Below, piece by piece: positions 25,855 to 33,333 of a DNA stretch of 33,333 nt (within the stretch, counting starts at the first letter, position 1; every line of letters begins with the position of its first letter). The position numbers and the translations under genes are program-made. Source of the DNA: Salaquimonas sp. (GTDB taxonomy: Bacteria; Pseudomonadota; Alphaproteobacteria; Rhizobiales; Rhizobiaceae); NCBI GenBank assembly GCA_028289365.1, contig JANQQM010000213.1:1-33333 (forward strand), given 5' to 3'. Under the pieces are notes generated by a model that made no database searches, was not told the origin of the DNA, and saw only the letters and a list, made by a program, of their open reading frames with translations.

Positions 25855-27128
25855 GCACGGCGGGAAACATCCATGAGCCGGTAATCGCCACGCCCGGCAA
25901 GGACTTCGTCAACAGGCTGGCAAATTGGTGCATCGCCATAGCCGTGTTCATGGGCGGGTTCGTGATGTTCGAGCCCGCGCCCTATGAGTTGCTCTTGAGT
26001 GCAATGCTGGGCATTTGGCTGCTTTTCGGAATGCGAATTCCCCGGGAAGTTCTGCCGATCCTGATCCTGCTGACGATATTCAATATTGGCGGTTTGATAT
26101 CCATCTTCCAGGGCACTGACATGGTTGGCGGGCTGATCTATGTCGCCGTCTCGTTTTTCCTGGCACTGACTTCGGTGTTCTTCGCGATCCTGATCATGGA
26201 GGACATGGGCAGGCTCAGGCTAATATTTCGCGCCTATGTCCTGTCGGCCCTCGTAACGAGTGTGTTGGGTATCATTGGCTATATGGGGCTGATCCCTGGT
26301 TTCGAGATCTTCACAAAATTTTCTCGCGCCATGGGCGCCTTCCAGGATCCCAATGTCTTCGGGCCATTCCTGACCGTACCCATCCTTTATTTGATCTATG
26401 GCATCGTCAATCGATCGGCGAGCCTGATGCCGATCCGGATTTGCGCACTAACGGTTCTTTCGGTTGCGCTGATGCTGTCCTTCTCGCGGGCTGCCTGGGG
26501 CATGACCTTTCTTTCAGCGATCCTGTTTTACGGGCTGCTGATCATCAATGAGCAAAAAGCAAAGACGCGGCTGAAATATATCGTAATTGCCATCATCGGA
26601 TGCCTGGCCGGCATTGTGATGATCGCCGGGCTTATTCAACTGGAAGCCGTCTCGGATCTGCTGGAACAAAGACTGAAGCTCGTCCAGGATTATGACGGTG
26701 GCCGGGGTGGACGTTTCGCCCGGCATTTCCAGGGATACCTGTTTGCGCTGGAAAAGCCGCTTGGTGTGGGACCATTGCAATTCGGGCCCATATTCGGCGC
26801 TGACACACACAACAATTTCCTGAAAGCGCTGATGGATTATGGCTGGATCGGTTTTTTCAGCTGGGTGACCTTGCTGCTAGTCACCGTGGTTGCCGGCTTT
26901 AAACTGTTGTTCAGACAGCGGCCCTGGCTCCCCTATTTCCAGATCGCCTATGTGACTTTCATCGGGCACCACATCATCGGCAATGTCATCGACACCGACC
27001 ATTGGCGGCACTTTTATCTGCTGATGGGGATCATTTGGGGCTGTATCGGCCTGGAATATCGATGGCAGCGCAAGAACGGGCGAGGTGAGCTGCAAATATC
27101 GCCGCGACCAGCGACAAACAAAGCATGA
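25851..27128 (+). CDS. O-antigen ligase / Wzy-type polymerase family membrane protein
   Basis: 425 residues, about ten to twelve membrane segments. The long non-membrane stretch near residues 270-325 (LEQRLKLVQDYDGGRGGRFARH, then GVGPLQFGPIFGADTHNNFLKAL) matches the conserved periplasmic loop of the Wzy_C/WaaL family, including the H-N-x-[FY]-L signature. It would polymerise or ligate lipid-linked repeat units in the periplasm. The start is a TTG whose TTGA overlaps the preceding stop, suggesting translational coupling; the next in-frame ATG would remove the first membrane segment. The gene ends six bases from the tRNA-Pro gene, which is on the other strand. Confidence 0.88.
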   Translation: MSTAGNIHEPVIATPGKDFVNRLANWCIAIAVFMGGFVMFEPAPYELLLSAMLGIWLLFGMRIPREVLPILILLTIFNIGGLISIFQGTDMVGGLIYVAVSFFLALTSVFFAILIMEDMGRLRLIFRAYVLSALVTSVLGIIGYMGLIPGFEIFTKFSRAMGAFQDPNVFGPFLTVPILYLIYGIVNRSASLMPIRICALTVLSVALMLSFSRAAWGMTFLSAILFYGLLIINEQKAKTRLKYIVIAIIGCLAGIVMIAGLIQLEAVSDLLEQRLKLVQDYDGGRGGRFARHFQGYLFALEKPLGVGPLQFGPIFGADTHNNFLKALMDYGWIGFFSWVTLLLVTVVAGFKLLFRQRPWLPYFQIAYVTFIGHHIIGNVIDTDHWRHFYLLMGIIWGCIGLEYRWQRKNGRGELQISPRPATNKA

Positions 27129-27134
27129 GATAAA

Positions 27135-27211
27135 TGGTCGGAGCGAGAGGATTCGAACCTCCGACCTCCCGTCCCCCAGACGGACGCGCTACCAGGCTGC
27201 GCTACGCTCCG
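27135..27211 (-). tRNA. tRNA-Pro, anticodon GGG
   Basis: 77 bases including an encoded CCA. The acceptor stem CGGAGCG / CGCTCCG is perfect; the D arm (GCGC...GCGC), anticodon arm (TCCGT-CTGGGGG-ACGGG) and T arm (GGAGG-TTCGAAT-CCTCT) all fold. The anticodon loop reads C-T-GGG-G-G, so it decodes CCC and CCU. Its 3' end faces the polysaccharide cluster. Confidence 0.97.
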
Positions 27212-27281
27212 AAATCGCGCGGACTATAGGCACGGGCCACGGTTAATTTCAACATTAAAGATTGGCTGATGCCAAATGAAA

Positions 27282-27854
27282 TTAGTCGCCGCGCACCTGA
27301 TCAAGCAGACGCTTGCATTCCAGGAGTTCGTACAAGGTCGATTGCAGGCTTCTTCTTTCTTCCGAGGTCAGACCGCGACCTTCGCCCGAAAGCTCTGGAT
27401 CGCTATCGCCGCCACGCAATTTTTTCATGAAGCCTTTTGATTTCGGTTCGGTTATCTCGCTAACCGAGACCGCGCGCTTTCCCGACCGGGCCGACTTTCC
27501 CTTCCCGGCATCGTCGTCCGCCGAAGCATCATCGGAGGAACTCCGATCAACCGTGCTGGCTGCTTCCAGGCCAACCTCGATATCGCCCCGGCCTACCGAG
27601 ACCACAAACTTGTTGCCCTGTTCCTTCAGAATGCGCTGGAGACCGCGGATCGTGTAGCCTTCCTCATAAAGCAAATGCTTTATTCCGCGCAACAAATCCA
27701 CATCGTCGGGGCGATAATAGCGCCGACCCCCGCCCCGTTTAAGCGGCTTGATTTGTGAGAATCTTGTCTCCCAGAATCGCAGAACATGCTGCGGCAATCC
27801 AAGATCGTCAGCTACTTCGCTAATGGTTCTAAATGCGTCCGGACTCTTGTTCAC
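27282..27854 (-). CDS. MerR family transcriptional regulator
   Basis: 190 residues from the GTG at 27854, which has a strong GGGAGG seven bases upstream; an ATG 12 codons earlier would have to be read through that site. The MerR helix-turn-helix is [25 protein letters not shown], followed by the wing ([23 protein letters not shown]) and [20 protein letters not shown]. The remaining 100 residues are low-complexity and charged, with no metal-binding cysteines. The RFWETRF variant between ihfA and tRNA-Pro is conserved in Hyphomicrobiales as I recall. Its targets are unknown. Confidence 0.93.
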   Translation of the reverse strand: MNKSPDAFRTISEVADDLGLPQHVLRFWETRFSQIKPLKRGGGRRYYRPDDVDLLRGIKHLLYEEGYTIRGLQRILKEQGNKFVVSVGRGDIEVGLEAASTVDRSSSDDASADDDAGKGKSARSGKRAVSVSEITEPKSKGFMKKLRGGDSDPELSGEGRGLTSEERRSLQSTLYELLECKRLLDQVRGD

Positions 27855-27957
27855 TTGGCCGCCTCCCAAAAAGAATCTGGCGCCCCCCACAACAGAATGA
27901 ACAGGTCGGGCGCCGATGTCCAGAACCTTCCGCGATTCGACGGCTTATCCAGAAGAT

Positions 27958-28281
27958 TCAGGTCTTGCTTTCCTTAATGCCTGCCTTGTGCCCATCAAGC
28001 ACAGCCATTTTGAGCACATTTGAGGGCTTGAACACCATCACCCGGCGCGGCGTGATCGGCACCTCCTCGCCGGTTTTGGGATTTCTGCCGACACGCTCGT
28101 TTTTCTTGCGTACGACAAATGAACCGAAAGAAGACAGTTTAACCGTCTCTCCGAGGACAACACGCTCGCAGATGGTGTCCAGCACCATCTCAACGAGTTC
28201 GGAGGATTCTGTGCGCGAAAGGCCGACCCTTTGGTATACGGCTTCACTCAAATCCATTCTGGTGACGGTTTTACCCCCCAT
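27958..28281 (-). CDS. ihfA: Integration host factor alpha subunit
   Basis: 107 residues. IHF-alpha of the HU family: [23 protein letters not shown] at the start, then [31 protein letters not shown] and [16 protein letters not shown], with the Pro at the tip of the beta arm that intercalates in DNA. IHF bends DNA at promoters and replication or recombination sites, as a dimer with IhfB, which is not in the window. Downstream of fabH (280-base gap) and upstream of merR (103 bases). Confidence 0.96.
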   Translation of the reverse strand: MGGKTVTRMDLSEAVYQRVGLSRTESSELVEMVLDTICERVVLGETVKLSSFGSFVVRKKNERVGRNPKTGEEVPITPRRVMVFKPSNVLKMAVLDGHKAGIKESKT

Positions 28282-28561
28282 CTCTTCAATCCTGTAGCCT
28301 GTTAAATTCCCGCCGCGAGGGCACGTTCAATGTTACATCGTATGCTTTGACCAATTTTCATGAACCTGACGGCATCGAACCATATGGCCCGAAGAAAAAA
28401 TCGGTCGGTCAAGCTAGTAGCTGAAGGTCACGAACCCAAATTTTGCGTCCCCCGACGACCCATGAACCCAGATACAAGCCCAAACCCTACATGTTATTCA
28501 ATACAGAATAAATACTATCGGACAATTCGGCAAGTATTTCAATGCCGTGCGCTAAATTCCC

Positions 28562-29533
28562 TTACCAGCGCAGTAGTACAGAGCCCCAAGTAAAGCCGCC
28601 ACCCATTGCCTCTAGCAATACAATATCGCCGCGCTTGATCCGACCATCGCGAGCCGCTTCGCAAAGCGCAAGCGGAATGGATGCCGCGGATGTATTTCCA
28701 TGGCGATCGACAGTGATGACAACTTTCTCGCTGGGTATTCCCAATTTGCGTGCTGAAGCATCGATGATGCGCTTGTTCGCCTGATGCGGAACGAACCAGT
28801 CAATGTCCTCGGATGTAAATCCGGTTGAATCATAGGCGGCCTCGATAACATCGGTTATCATCCCGACCGCGTGGCGGAACACTTCCCTGCCCTGCATGCG
28901 CAAATGTCCGACCGTACCGGTTGTCGACGGACCGCCATCCACAAAGAGCTTTTCCTTGTGGGAGCCATCGGATCTGAGATGCGAGGTCAGGATACCGCGA
29001 TCAGCCATGGTGCCGTCGCCTTCGGCTGCCTCGACAACAACGGCGCCGGCACCGTCACCGAACAGCACGCAGGTCGTCCGGTCCGTCCAGTCGAGAATTC
29101 TGGAAAAGGTCTCTGCGCCAATCACCAGAATTTTCTTTACTGACCCATTTCGAATGTACTGATCTGCCGTTGTCAGCGCGAACACAAAGCCGGAACATAC
29201 GGCCTGCATGTCGAATGCATATCCATGATGCATGCCAAGGCGGGACTGGATCTCGACAGCAGTCGCCGGAAAGGTGTTGTTTGGCGTAGAAGTCGCCAGG
29301 ATGATCATGTCCAGATCAGCCGGGTCAACACCTGCGGCCGCAAGCGCCTCCCTTGCAGCCTTTTCTCCGATATCGGCAGTTGTCTCATTCTCGGCTACAA
29401 TATGTCTTTGTCGAATACCTGTGCGCTGCTCAATCCACTCGGCGCTGGTATCGACAATCGATTCCAAATCTGAATTTTCCATAATACGGGCTGGCAGATA
29501 GGTTCCACACCCGGTTATTTGCGATCGAATCAC
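28562..29533 (-). CDS. fabH: 3-oxoacyl-ACP synthase III (KAS III)
   Basis: Condenses acetyl-CoA with malonyl-ACP to start fatty acid synthesis. 323 residues with the complete Cys-His-Asn triad: Cys113 in [10 protein letters not shown], His in [11 protein letters not shown] and Asn in [10 protein letters not shown]. The C-terminal [13 protein letters not shown] is the family end. The start is a GTG at 29533 with AGGA about six bases before it. The plsX stop is 11 bases upstream, so the two are co-transcribed. Confidence 0.97.
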   Translation of the reverse strand: MIRSQITGCGTYLPARIMENSDLESIVDTSAEWIEQRTGIRQRHIVAENETTADIGEKAAREALAAAGVDPADLDMIILATSTPNNTFPATAVEIQSRLGMHHGYAFDMQAVCSGFVFALTTADQYIRNGSVKKILVIGAETFSRILDWTDRTTCVLFGDGAGAVVVEAAEGDGTMADRGILTSHLRSDGSHKEKLFVDGGPSTTGTVGHLRMQGREVFRHAVGMITDVIEAAYDSTGFTSEDIDWFVPHQANKRIIDASARKLGIPSEKVVITVDRHGNTSAASIPLALCEAARDGRIKRGDIVLLEAMGGGFTWGSVLLRW

Positions 29534-29544
29534 GTTCTATCCTG

Positions 29545-30597
29545 TCAATCTCGCGACTTGCTTTCCTGCACCTTGATGTTGCCGAAATAGCGAAGATCTT
29601 CTTCGATTTTCTTCATAACCCCGTTTGCAGCCATGTCATAACCCATTTCGATGGCGGCAGCGAAACCTTCCGCATCCGTTCCACCATGGCTCTTGATCAC
29701 AACCCCGTTCAGACCGAGGAAGACGGCGCCATTGACCTTTCTCGGGTCCATTTTTTCGCGCAGGTGGTCAAAGGCTGACTTAGCAAATAGGTAACCGATC
29801 TTGGCAAACAATGTCCGGTTCATTGCCAGACGAAGATATTCGGCAATCTGCTTGGCAGTGCCTTCGGCAGTCTTGAGTGCAATATTGCCGGAAAATCCCT
29901 CGGTAACCACAACATCGACCGTTCCCTGGCCAAGATCGTCACCCTCGACAAATCCATGATAGGACAGGCTCGGAGGGCTTGCCTCACGCAGTATCTGTCC
30001 TGCTTCCCTGACCTCTTCCTGTCCCTTGACCTCCTCCACGCCAATATTGAGCAGTCCGACAGTTGGCCGATCGAGATCATAGAGCGCCCGCGCCATGGCT
30101 GAACCCATGACTGCGAAGTCGATCAACTGACTGGCGTCTGCGCCCACATTTGCGCCGACATCCAATACAATGCTTTCGCCTTTCAGCGTTGGCCACAAGG
30201 CGGCCATGGCAGGGCGTTCAATTCCCATCATTGTGCGTAGGCAGAATTTCGCCATGGCCATCAGAGCGCCGGTATTGCCGGCGGAGACGCATACTGCCGA
30301 ATCGCCGTTCTTTACCGATTCGATTGAACGCCACATTCCCGATTTCCATCGGCCACGACGAAGAGCCTGGCTCGGTTTGTCATCCATGGATATCGAGATT
30401 TCACAATGATGCAGCCTGGAAGCAGCCGCAACCTTCGGATATTTATCGAGAACAGGTTTGACCACGGCCTCATCACCGAACAATTCGAAGCGAATACCCG
30501 GCTTGCGCATAAGCGCAATATCGGCCCCGCCAATTACTATCGATGGCCCATGATCTCCGCCCATGGCATCCAGCGATATCGTCAATGTTTCTGCCAT
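29545..30597 (-). CDS. plsX: Phosphate acyltransferase PlsX
   Basis: Converts acyl-ACP and phosphate to acyl-phosphate for phospholipid synthesis; a peripheral membrane enzyme. 350 residues from the ATG at 30597, where the family motif [12 protein letters not shown] begins a few residues in. Also visible are [24 protein letters not shown] and the C-terminal [14 protein letters not shown] block. A longer in-frame start at 30648 adds 17 residues that do not look like the family. Confidence 0.96.
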   Translation of the reverse strand: MAETLTISLDAMGGDHGPSIVIGGADIALMRKPGIRFELFGDEAVVKPVLDKYPKVAAASRLHHCEISISMDDKPSQALRRGRWKSGMWRSIESVKNGDSAVCVSAGNTGALMAMAKFCLRTMMGIERPAMAALWPTLKGESIVLDVGANVGADASQLIDFAVMGSAMARALYDLDRPTVGLLNIGVEEVKGQEEVREAGQILREASPPSLSYHGFVEGDDLGQGTVDVVVTEGFSGNIALKTAEGTAKQIAEYLRLAMNRTLFAKIGYLFAKSAFDHLREKMDPRKVNGAVFLGLNGVVIKSHGGTDAEGFAAAIEMGYDMAANGVMKKIEEDLRYFGNIKVQESKSRD

Positions 30598-30727
30598 AGT
30601 CCCGATTTCCAGTTTTCCCGTCACCGCGATATTCGCAGAGGCGGACAAATGAGAGGAGTTATCCGATAGATGTGAGTGCTACAATAGCGTTTTGGCCTAA
30701 ATGCACAGCTGCCAGTGCTCTACAGGC

Positions 30728-31294
30728 TCAATTGTTCCGTTTTTTATCCGATTTCAGCGTAGAAAGTACCGCAAATGGTGATTCCGGCATATCCGACTTA
30801 TCTTTCACATCAAATTCATGATTTTCCAATTTTGCGCCCGGTGCCTGAGGAAAAGGGTCAATTGCAAGCACCAACTGCTCAATAATCACAGGCCATAAAT
30901 CCAAACGGCTGCCTGAAAACACGTCGGGAAGATCGTCTCCTTCTGGATCAAGTATTATCTCGCCCTCGCCCGTGGTATCATATCTGGCAAGTTTTGAGTC
31001 TTCGGGAACAAATGTAAGACGAAAATCCTCTTCAACATTCTGGACAACCGGTTCCAGGGTCAATCGACAAGGTTGTTCCAGTTTCGCCCTAATCTTCCCT
31101 TCGATCTTGACACCATCCCTGCGCCAGCGTTTGAGCAGTAATTCAGCATCCAGATTTTCGAGTTTACTAACTTCCAGCAATTTGGTGACCGCTGGCAATT
31201 CTTGTTCGCTCAGCGAAAGCTTCACGGTAAATCCCTTGGCCGGAAGTGTTCTGACATCGGCCATGAAAGACGGAATATTTGGCTGCTCAACCAT
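30728..31294 (-). CDS. DUF177 / YceD family protein
   Basis: 188 residues. The YceD/DUF177 signature is present as RWRRDGVKIEGKIRAKLEQPCRLTLEPV, followed by an acidic stretch (GEGEIILDPEGDDLPDVF) and LDLWPVIIEQLVLAIDPFPQAPGA. The usual second cysteine pair of bacterial members is not seen; alphaproteobacterial forms often lack it. In plants and E. coli relatives are linked to 23S rRNA accumulation. The ATG at 31294 overlaps the stop of the upstream chaperone gene (TGATG), indicating translational coupling. It precedes plsX by 130 bases, where bacteria other than rhizobia carry rpmF. Confidence 0.85.
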   Translation of the reverse strand: MVEQPNIPSFMADVRTLPAKGFTVKLSLSEQELPAVTKLLEVSKLENLDAELLLKRWRRDGVKIEGKIRAKLEQPCRLTLEPVVQNVEEDFRLTFVPEDSKLARYDTTGEGEIILDPEGDDLPDVFSGSRLDLWPVIIEQLVLAIDPFPQAPGAKLENHEFDVKDKSDMPESPFAVLSTLKSDKKRNN

Positions 31295-31854
31295 CAATTT
31301 GCAATCTGTTTCGCTTTGAAAACATTAAGCGGTTCGGGCCAGCTCAGATTGCCCCTCAGTATTTTGTCAAACGGCGTGGCGCTTAATGTATTTCGGGCCT
31401 CTATCAGATATTGCGCCAATTTCGCGGCGCATGTCTCATTCGCATCGTCGTAAAAGCGTTTGTTGACTTCGCGGCTGAGCGTTTCGATTTCTTCGTTTTC
31501 CAAAGTCGGGGAGAGGCTTTCTATGTGTCCGTAAAACTGTGCCACCAAGCGCTTTTTGCGTTTTGGAACAGATGTATCGCCGATTCCCAGCTGGCGTAAT
31601 GCATCATCAACATTGTCTGTGAAGGCGTCAAAAATCTCCTGATTAAGAGGTTTTGCCCGCGCATCCTCCACTTTTGAGAGCACGTTGCTCAGCAAGAAGA
31701 GGTGCAAACTCAACATGTCATATCGGCCGGGGACAGTATCGGCAATTTGCAACTGCTCATAAAATACCGGCAAGCGGGATTGCGCCACAACACTGCCATA
31801 AAGATCGTGCGGAACGGTTTGCGAGCGCTTGAATGAGAACAATTTCCAGACCAT
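31294..31854 (-). CDS. Ubiquinol-cytochrome c chaperone (UQCC/CBP3) family protein
   Basis: 186 residues from the ATG at 31854. DLYGSVVAQSRLPVFYEQLQIADTVPGRYDML is the family's N-terminal block, and RRLVAQFYGHIESL-like and AKLAQYLIEARNTL segments follow. Mitochondrial relatives (Cbp3/UQCC1) assist cytochrome b biogenesis in complex III; in alphaproteobacteria the role is presumed similar. A longer start at 31920 is possible; the shorter one puts VWKLFSFKRSQ at the N-terminus, as in relatives. It is divergent from bamE. Confidence 0.85.
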   Translation of the reverse strand: MVWKLFSFKRSQTVPHDLYGSVVAQSRLPVFYEQLQIADTVPGRYDMLSLHLFLLSNVLSKVEDARAKPLNQEIFDAFTDNVDDALRQLGIGDTSVPKRKKRLVAQFYGHIESLSPTLENEEIETLSREVNKRFYDDANETCAAKLAQYLIEARNTLSATPFDKILRGNLSWPEPLNVFKAKQIAN

Positions 31855-31923
31855 GTCGCAAGCGATATAGGAAATAGCAGGCAATAGTCCAGTGATAACG
31901 TCAGAATGGCGAATTGACATATG

Positions 31924-31951
31924 CTGACATTTTTGGCCCTTGTGCTATATC
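31924..31951 (+). promoter_or_regulatory. Candidate bamE promoter
   Basis: CTGACA (31924-31929) and TATATC (31946-31951) with 16 bases between, about 75 bases before the bamE ATG. TTGACA at 31914 is nearby but spaced too far from any good -10 element. Confidence 0.35.
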
Positions 31952-32023
31952 GGTAAGCGCGGTCGGGCAATTCATCACGACAGTTGCCTGGATTACGAGA
32001 AACGCATTTAGAATACGGACACG

Positions 32024-32506
32024 ATGATCGCCAAAAGAACAAAAATATCAGCGATGGCGGGTACGCTCACAGCACTAATGCTTATCGCAGGTTGCCAAAC
32101 CCATGAAACGATCAGCCATGGCGCTGTAATCACCCAGGATCAGATTGATTTGATCCCTGTGGGTTCGAGCAAGGACCAGGTGTTGCTGGCGCTGGGAACA
32201 CCATCGACAACCGGTGCCTTCGACAACGAGATTTTTTATTACATCTCGCAAAAGAAGCAAAGAAAATACGCCTATCAGAAGGGCAAGGTTGTTGATCAAC
32301 GGGTATTGGCCGTCTACTTCGATGAAGAAAGTACGGTCAGCCAGGTCGCCGATTACGGAATTCAGGACGGCAAGGTATTTGATTTCGTTTCAAGAACAAC
32401 GCCAACCGGCGGAAGGGATCTGACCTTCCTTGGTCAGATTCTATCAGGTCAGCGATCGCCAACGACCGGACCGGTTACCCCCATTCAGCCTAATTCCAAT
32501 TTCTGA
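32024..32506 (+). CDS. bamE: Outer membrane protein assembly factor BamE (SmpA/OmlA)
   Basis: 160-residue lipoprotein: basic n-region, hydrophobic core and lipobox LIAGC with Cys24. The SmpA/OmlA domain shows QIDLIPVGSSKDQVLLALGTPS, then FYYISQKKQRKYAYQKGKVVDQRVLAVYFDEES. BamE is an accessory part of the BAM complex that inserts outer-membrane beta-barrels. The last 40 residues are a Gly/Pro/Thr-rich tail found in alphaproteobacterial forms. A terminator follows. Confidence 0.94.
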   Translation: MIAKRTKISAMAGTLTALMLIAGCQTHETISHGAVITQDQIDLIPVGSSKDQVLLALGTPSTTGAFDNEIFYYISQKKQRKYAYQKGKVVDQRVLAVYFDEESTVSQVADYGIQDGKVFDFVSRTTPTGGRDLTFLGQILSGQRSPTTGPVTPIQPNSNF

Positions 32507-32533
32507 TCGCTGGCGATCATAGCTCGGCAAATA

Positions 32534-32562
32534 AAAACCCCGCAGGAAGCCTGCGGGGTTTT
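32534..32562. terminator. Bidirectional terminator between bamE and hppA
   Basis: A perfect 13-base-pair stem, AAAACCCCGCAGG (32534-32546) with its complement (32550-32562), closes a three-base AAG loop. T runs follow on both strands, so it can end both bamE and the convergent hppA transcript. Confidence 0.93.
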
Positions 32563-32581
32563 GATTTCGTTTTTGTCTGAA

Positions 32582-33333
32582 CTAGGCAGAATGCGCCAGC
32601 ACTGCCAACAACAAGAGCGCCATGATATTGGTGATCTTGATGGCCGGGTTGACCGCAGGTCCTGCCGTATCCTTGTAGGGATCGCCAACTGTATCCCCGG
32701 TAACTGAAGCCTTGTGTGCTTCAGAGCCCTTTTCATGGGCTACGCCATCCTTGTCGACAAATCCGTCTTCGAAGGATTTCTTGGCGTTATCCCATGCGCC
32801 ACCGCCGGAAGTCATCGAGATGGCGACGAAGAGGCCATTGACGATCACGCCCAGCAGCGAGGCACCCAATGCCGCAAAGGCGGAAGCCTTGGATCCGGAA
32901 ATCAGCAGGACACCGAAATACACGACCAATGGCGCCAGAACCGGCAACAGAGACGGTACGATCATCTCGCGAATTGCAGCTCGCGTAAGCATGTCCACCG
33001 CGCGGGCATAGTCAGGACGTTCGGTGCCTTTCATGATGCCCGGCTTTTCCTTGAACTGGCGACGAACTTCTTCAACAACTGAACCACCGGCGCGGCCAAC
33101 TGCCGTCATGGCAATTCCGCCGAACAGATATGGGATGAGACCGCCGAATATCAGACCCGAAACGACATAGGGGTTTGAGAGATCAAACGAGATCTCGCCC
33201 ATGTCAGAGAAGTACGGATATTGGGCCGAATTTTCCGCGAAGAAGGCCAGATCGTTTGAATAGGCTGCAAACAGAACCAGCGCACCCAGGCCTGCGGATC
33301 CGATTGCGTAACCCTTGGTGATCGCCTTGGTCG
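32582..33333 (-). CDS. hppA: Membrane-bound proton-translocating pyrophosphatase, C-terminal fragment
   Basis: Partial: the frame continues beyond the window edge; 250 residues are visible. The enzyme couples PPi hydrolysis to H+ pumping through about 16 membrane helices. Seen here are the segment [39 protein letters not shown], the [14 protein letters not shown] motif, and [27 protein letters not shown], which carries PPi/Mg-binding acidic residues near the C-terminus. The TKAIT sequence at the A/K site places Lys where K+-independent enzymes have it. It converges on bamE. Confidence 0.96.
   Translation of the reverse strand, partial: TKAITKGYAIGSAGLGALVLFAAYSNDLAFFAENSAQYPYFSDMGEISFDLSNPYVVSGLIFGGLIPYLFGGIAMTAVGRAGGSVVEEVRRQFKEKPGIMKGTERPDYARAVDMLTRAAIREMIVPSLLPVLAPLVVYFGVLLISGSKASAFAALGASLLGVIVNGLFVAISMTSGGGAWDNAKKSFEDGFVDKDGVAHEKGSEAHKASVTGDTVGDPYKDTAGPAVNPAIKITNIMALLLLAVLAHSA

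Noticed and set aside
28360-28593. 77-codon plus-strand frame in the ihfA-fabH gap
   Set aside because: It runs into the fabH 3' end, lacks a ribosome site and has no recognisable features; the gap more likely holds the ihfA promoter, although I see no convincing -35/-10 pair.
30598-30727. Search for rpmF or another small gene between the DUF177 gene and plsX
   Set aside because: No L32-like frame is present in the 130-base gap.
1-33333. CRISPR arrays, insertion sequences, transposases, integrases, toxin-antitoxin pairs
   Set aside because: No regularly spaced repeats, no terminal inverted repeats around a gene and no such protein motif were seen.

Overview
The window looks like chromosomal DNA of an alphaproteobacterium, most likely of the Hyphomicrobiales (Rhizobiales). 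The gene blocks phaC / aminotransferase / hom / glpX / recJ, rplM-rpsI / speB / argC / ctaA, and BamE / UQCC-type chaperone / DUF177 / plsX / fabH / ihfA / merR / tRNA-Pro are arranged as I recall them from rhizobial chromosomes; no alignment was run. Coding density is high, and no gap between genes exceeds about 300 bases (the largest are 28282-28561, 7202-7451 and 6727-6937).

Layout. (1) 1-4645, minus strand: 5' end of recJ, glpX, hom, a class I aminotransferase and a lipoprotein. (2) 4789-8491, plus strand: class I PHA synthase, a small exported six-cysteine protein, a strong terminator, then rplM-rpsI with promoter and terminator. (3) 8524-14179, an accessory-looking segment: membrane acyltransferase with SGNH domain, a TetR regulator divergent from a quinone reductase across three near-identical palindromes, a cyclic-nucleotide-gated K+ channel and a class IV aminotransferase. 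(4) 14360-17818: agmatinase-like ureohydrolase, argC, ctaA and a DUF2842 membrane protein. (5) 17853-27128, a polysaccharide gene cluster: deacetylase and GumC/Wzc-like co-polymerase on the minus strand; divergently, a PhyH-type dioxygenase, a Wza-like export lipoprotein, a GT4 glycosyltransferase, an initiating sugar-phosphate transferase and a Wzy/O-antigen-ligase-like protein. (6) 27135-31854, minus strand: tRNA-Pro(GGG), MerR regulator, ihfA, fabH, plsX, DUF177/YceD and a UQCC-type chaperone. (7) 32024-33333: bamE, a bidirectional terminator and the C-terminal part of a membrane pyrophosphatase.

How the genes work together. Region 5 has most parts of a Wzx/Wzy-type surface polysaccharide pathway: initiation, one glycosyl transfer, polymerisation, co-polymerase, outer-membrane export and deacetylation. 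No flippase is visible. The set resembles holdfast or unipolar-polysaccharide adhesin loci, with an Fe(II)/2-oxoglutarate-type dioxygenase as an unexpected member. Regions 1, 2, 4, 6 and 7 are housekeeping: gluconeogenesis, threonine/methionine and arginine synthesis, PHA storage, ribosome, heme A, phospholipid and fatty acid initiation, outer-membrane assembly and proton pumping.

I did not find a clearly new defence or mobile system: no CRISPR array, transposase or integrase is visible. The most unusual items are the mirror-image cysteine protein, the triple operator, the dioxygenase inside the polysaccharide locus, and the co-polymerase whose kinase-like domain has lost its P-loop.
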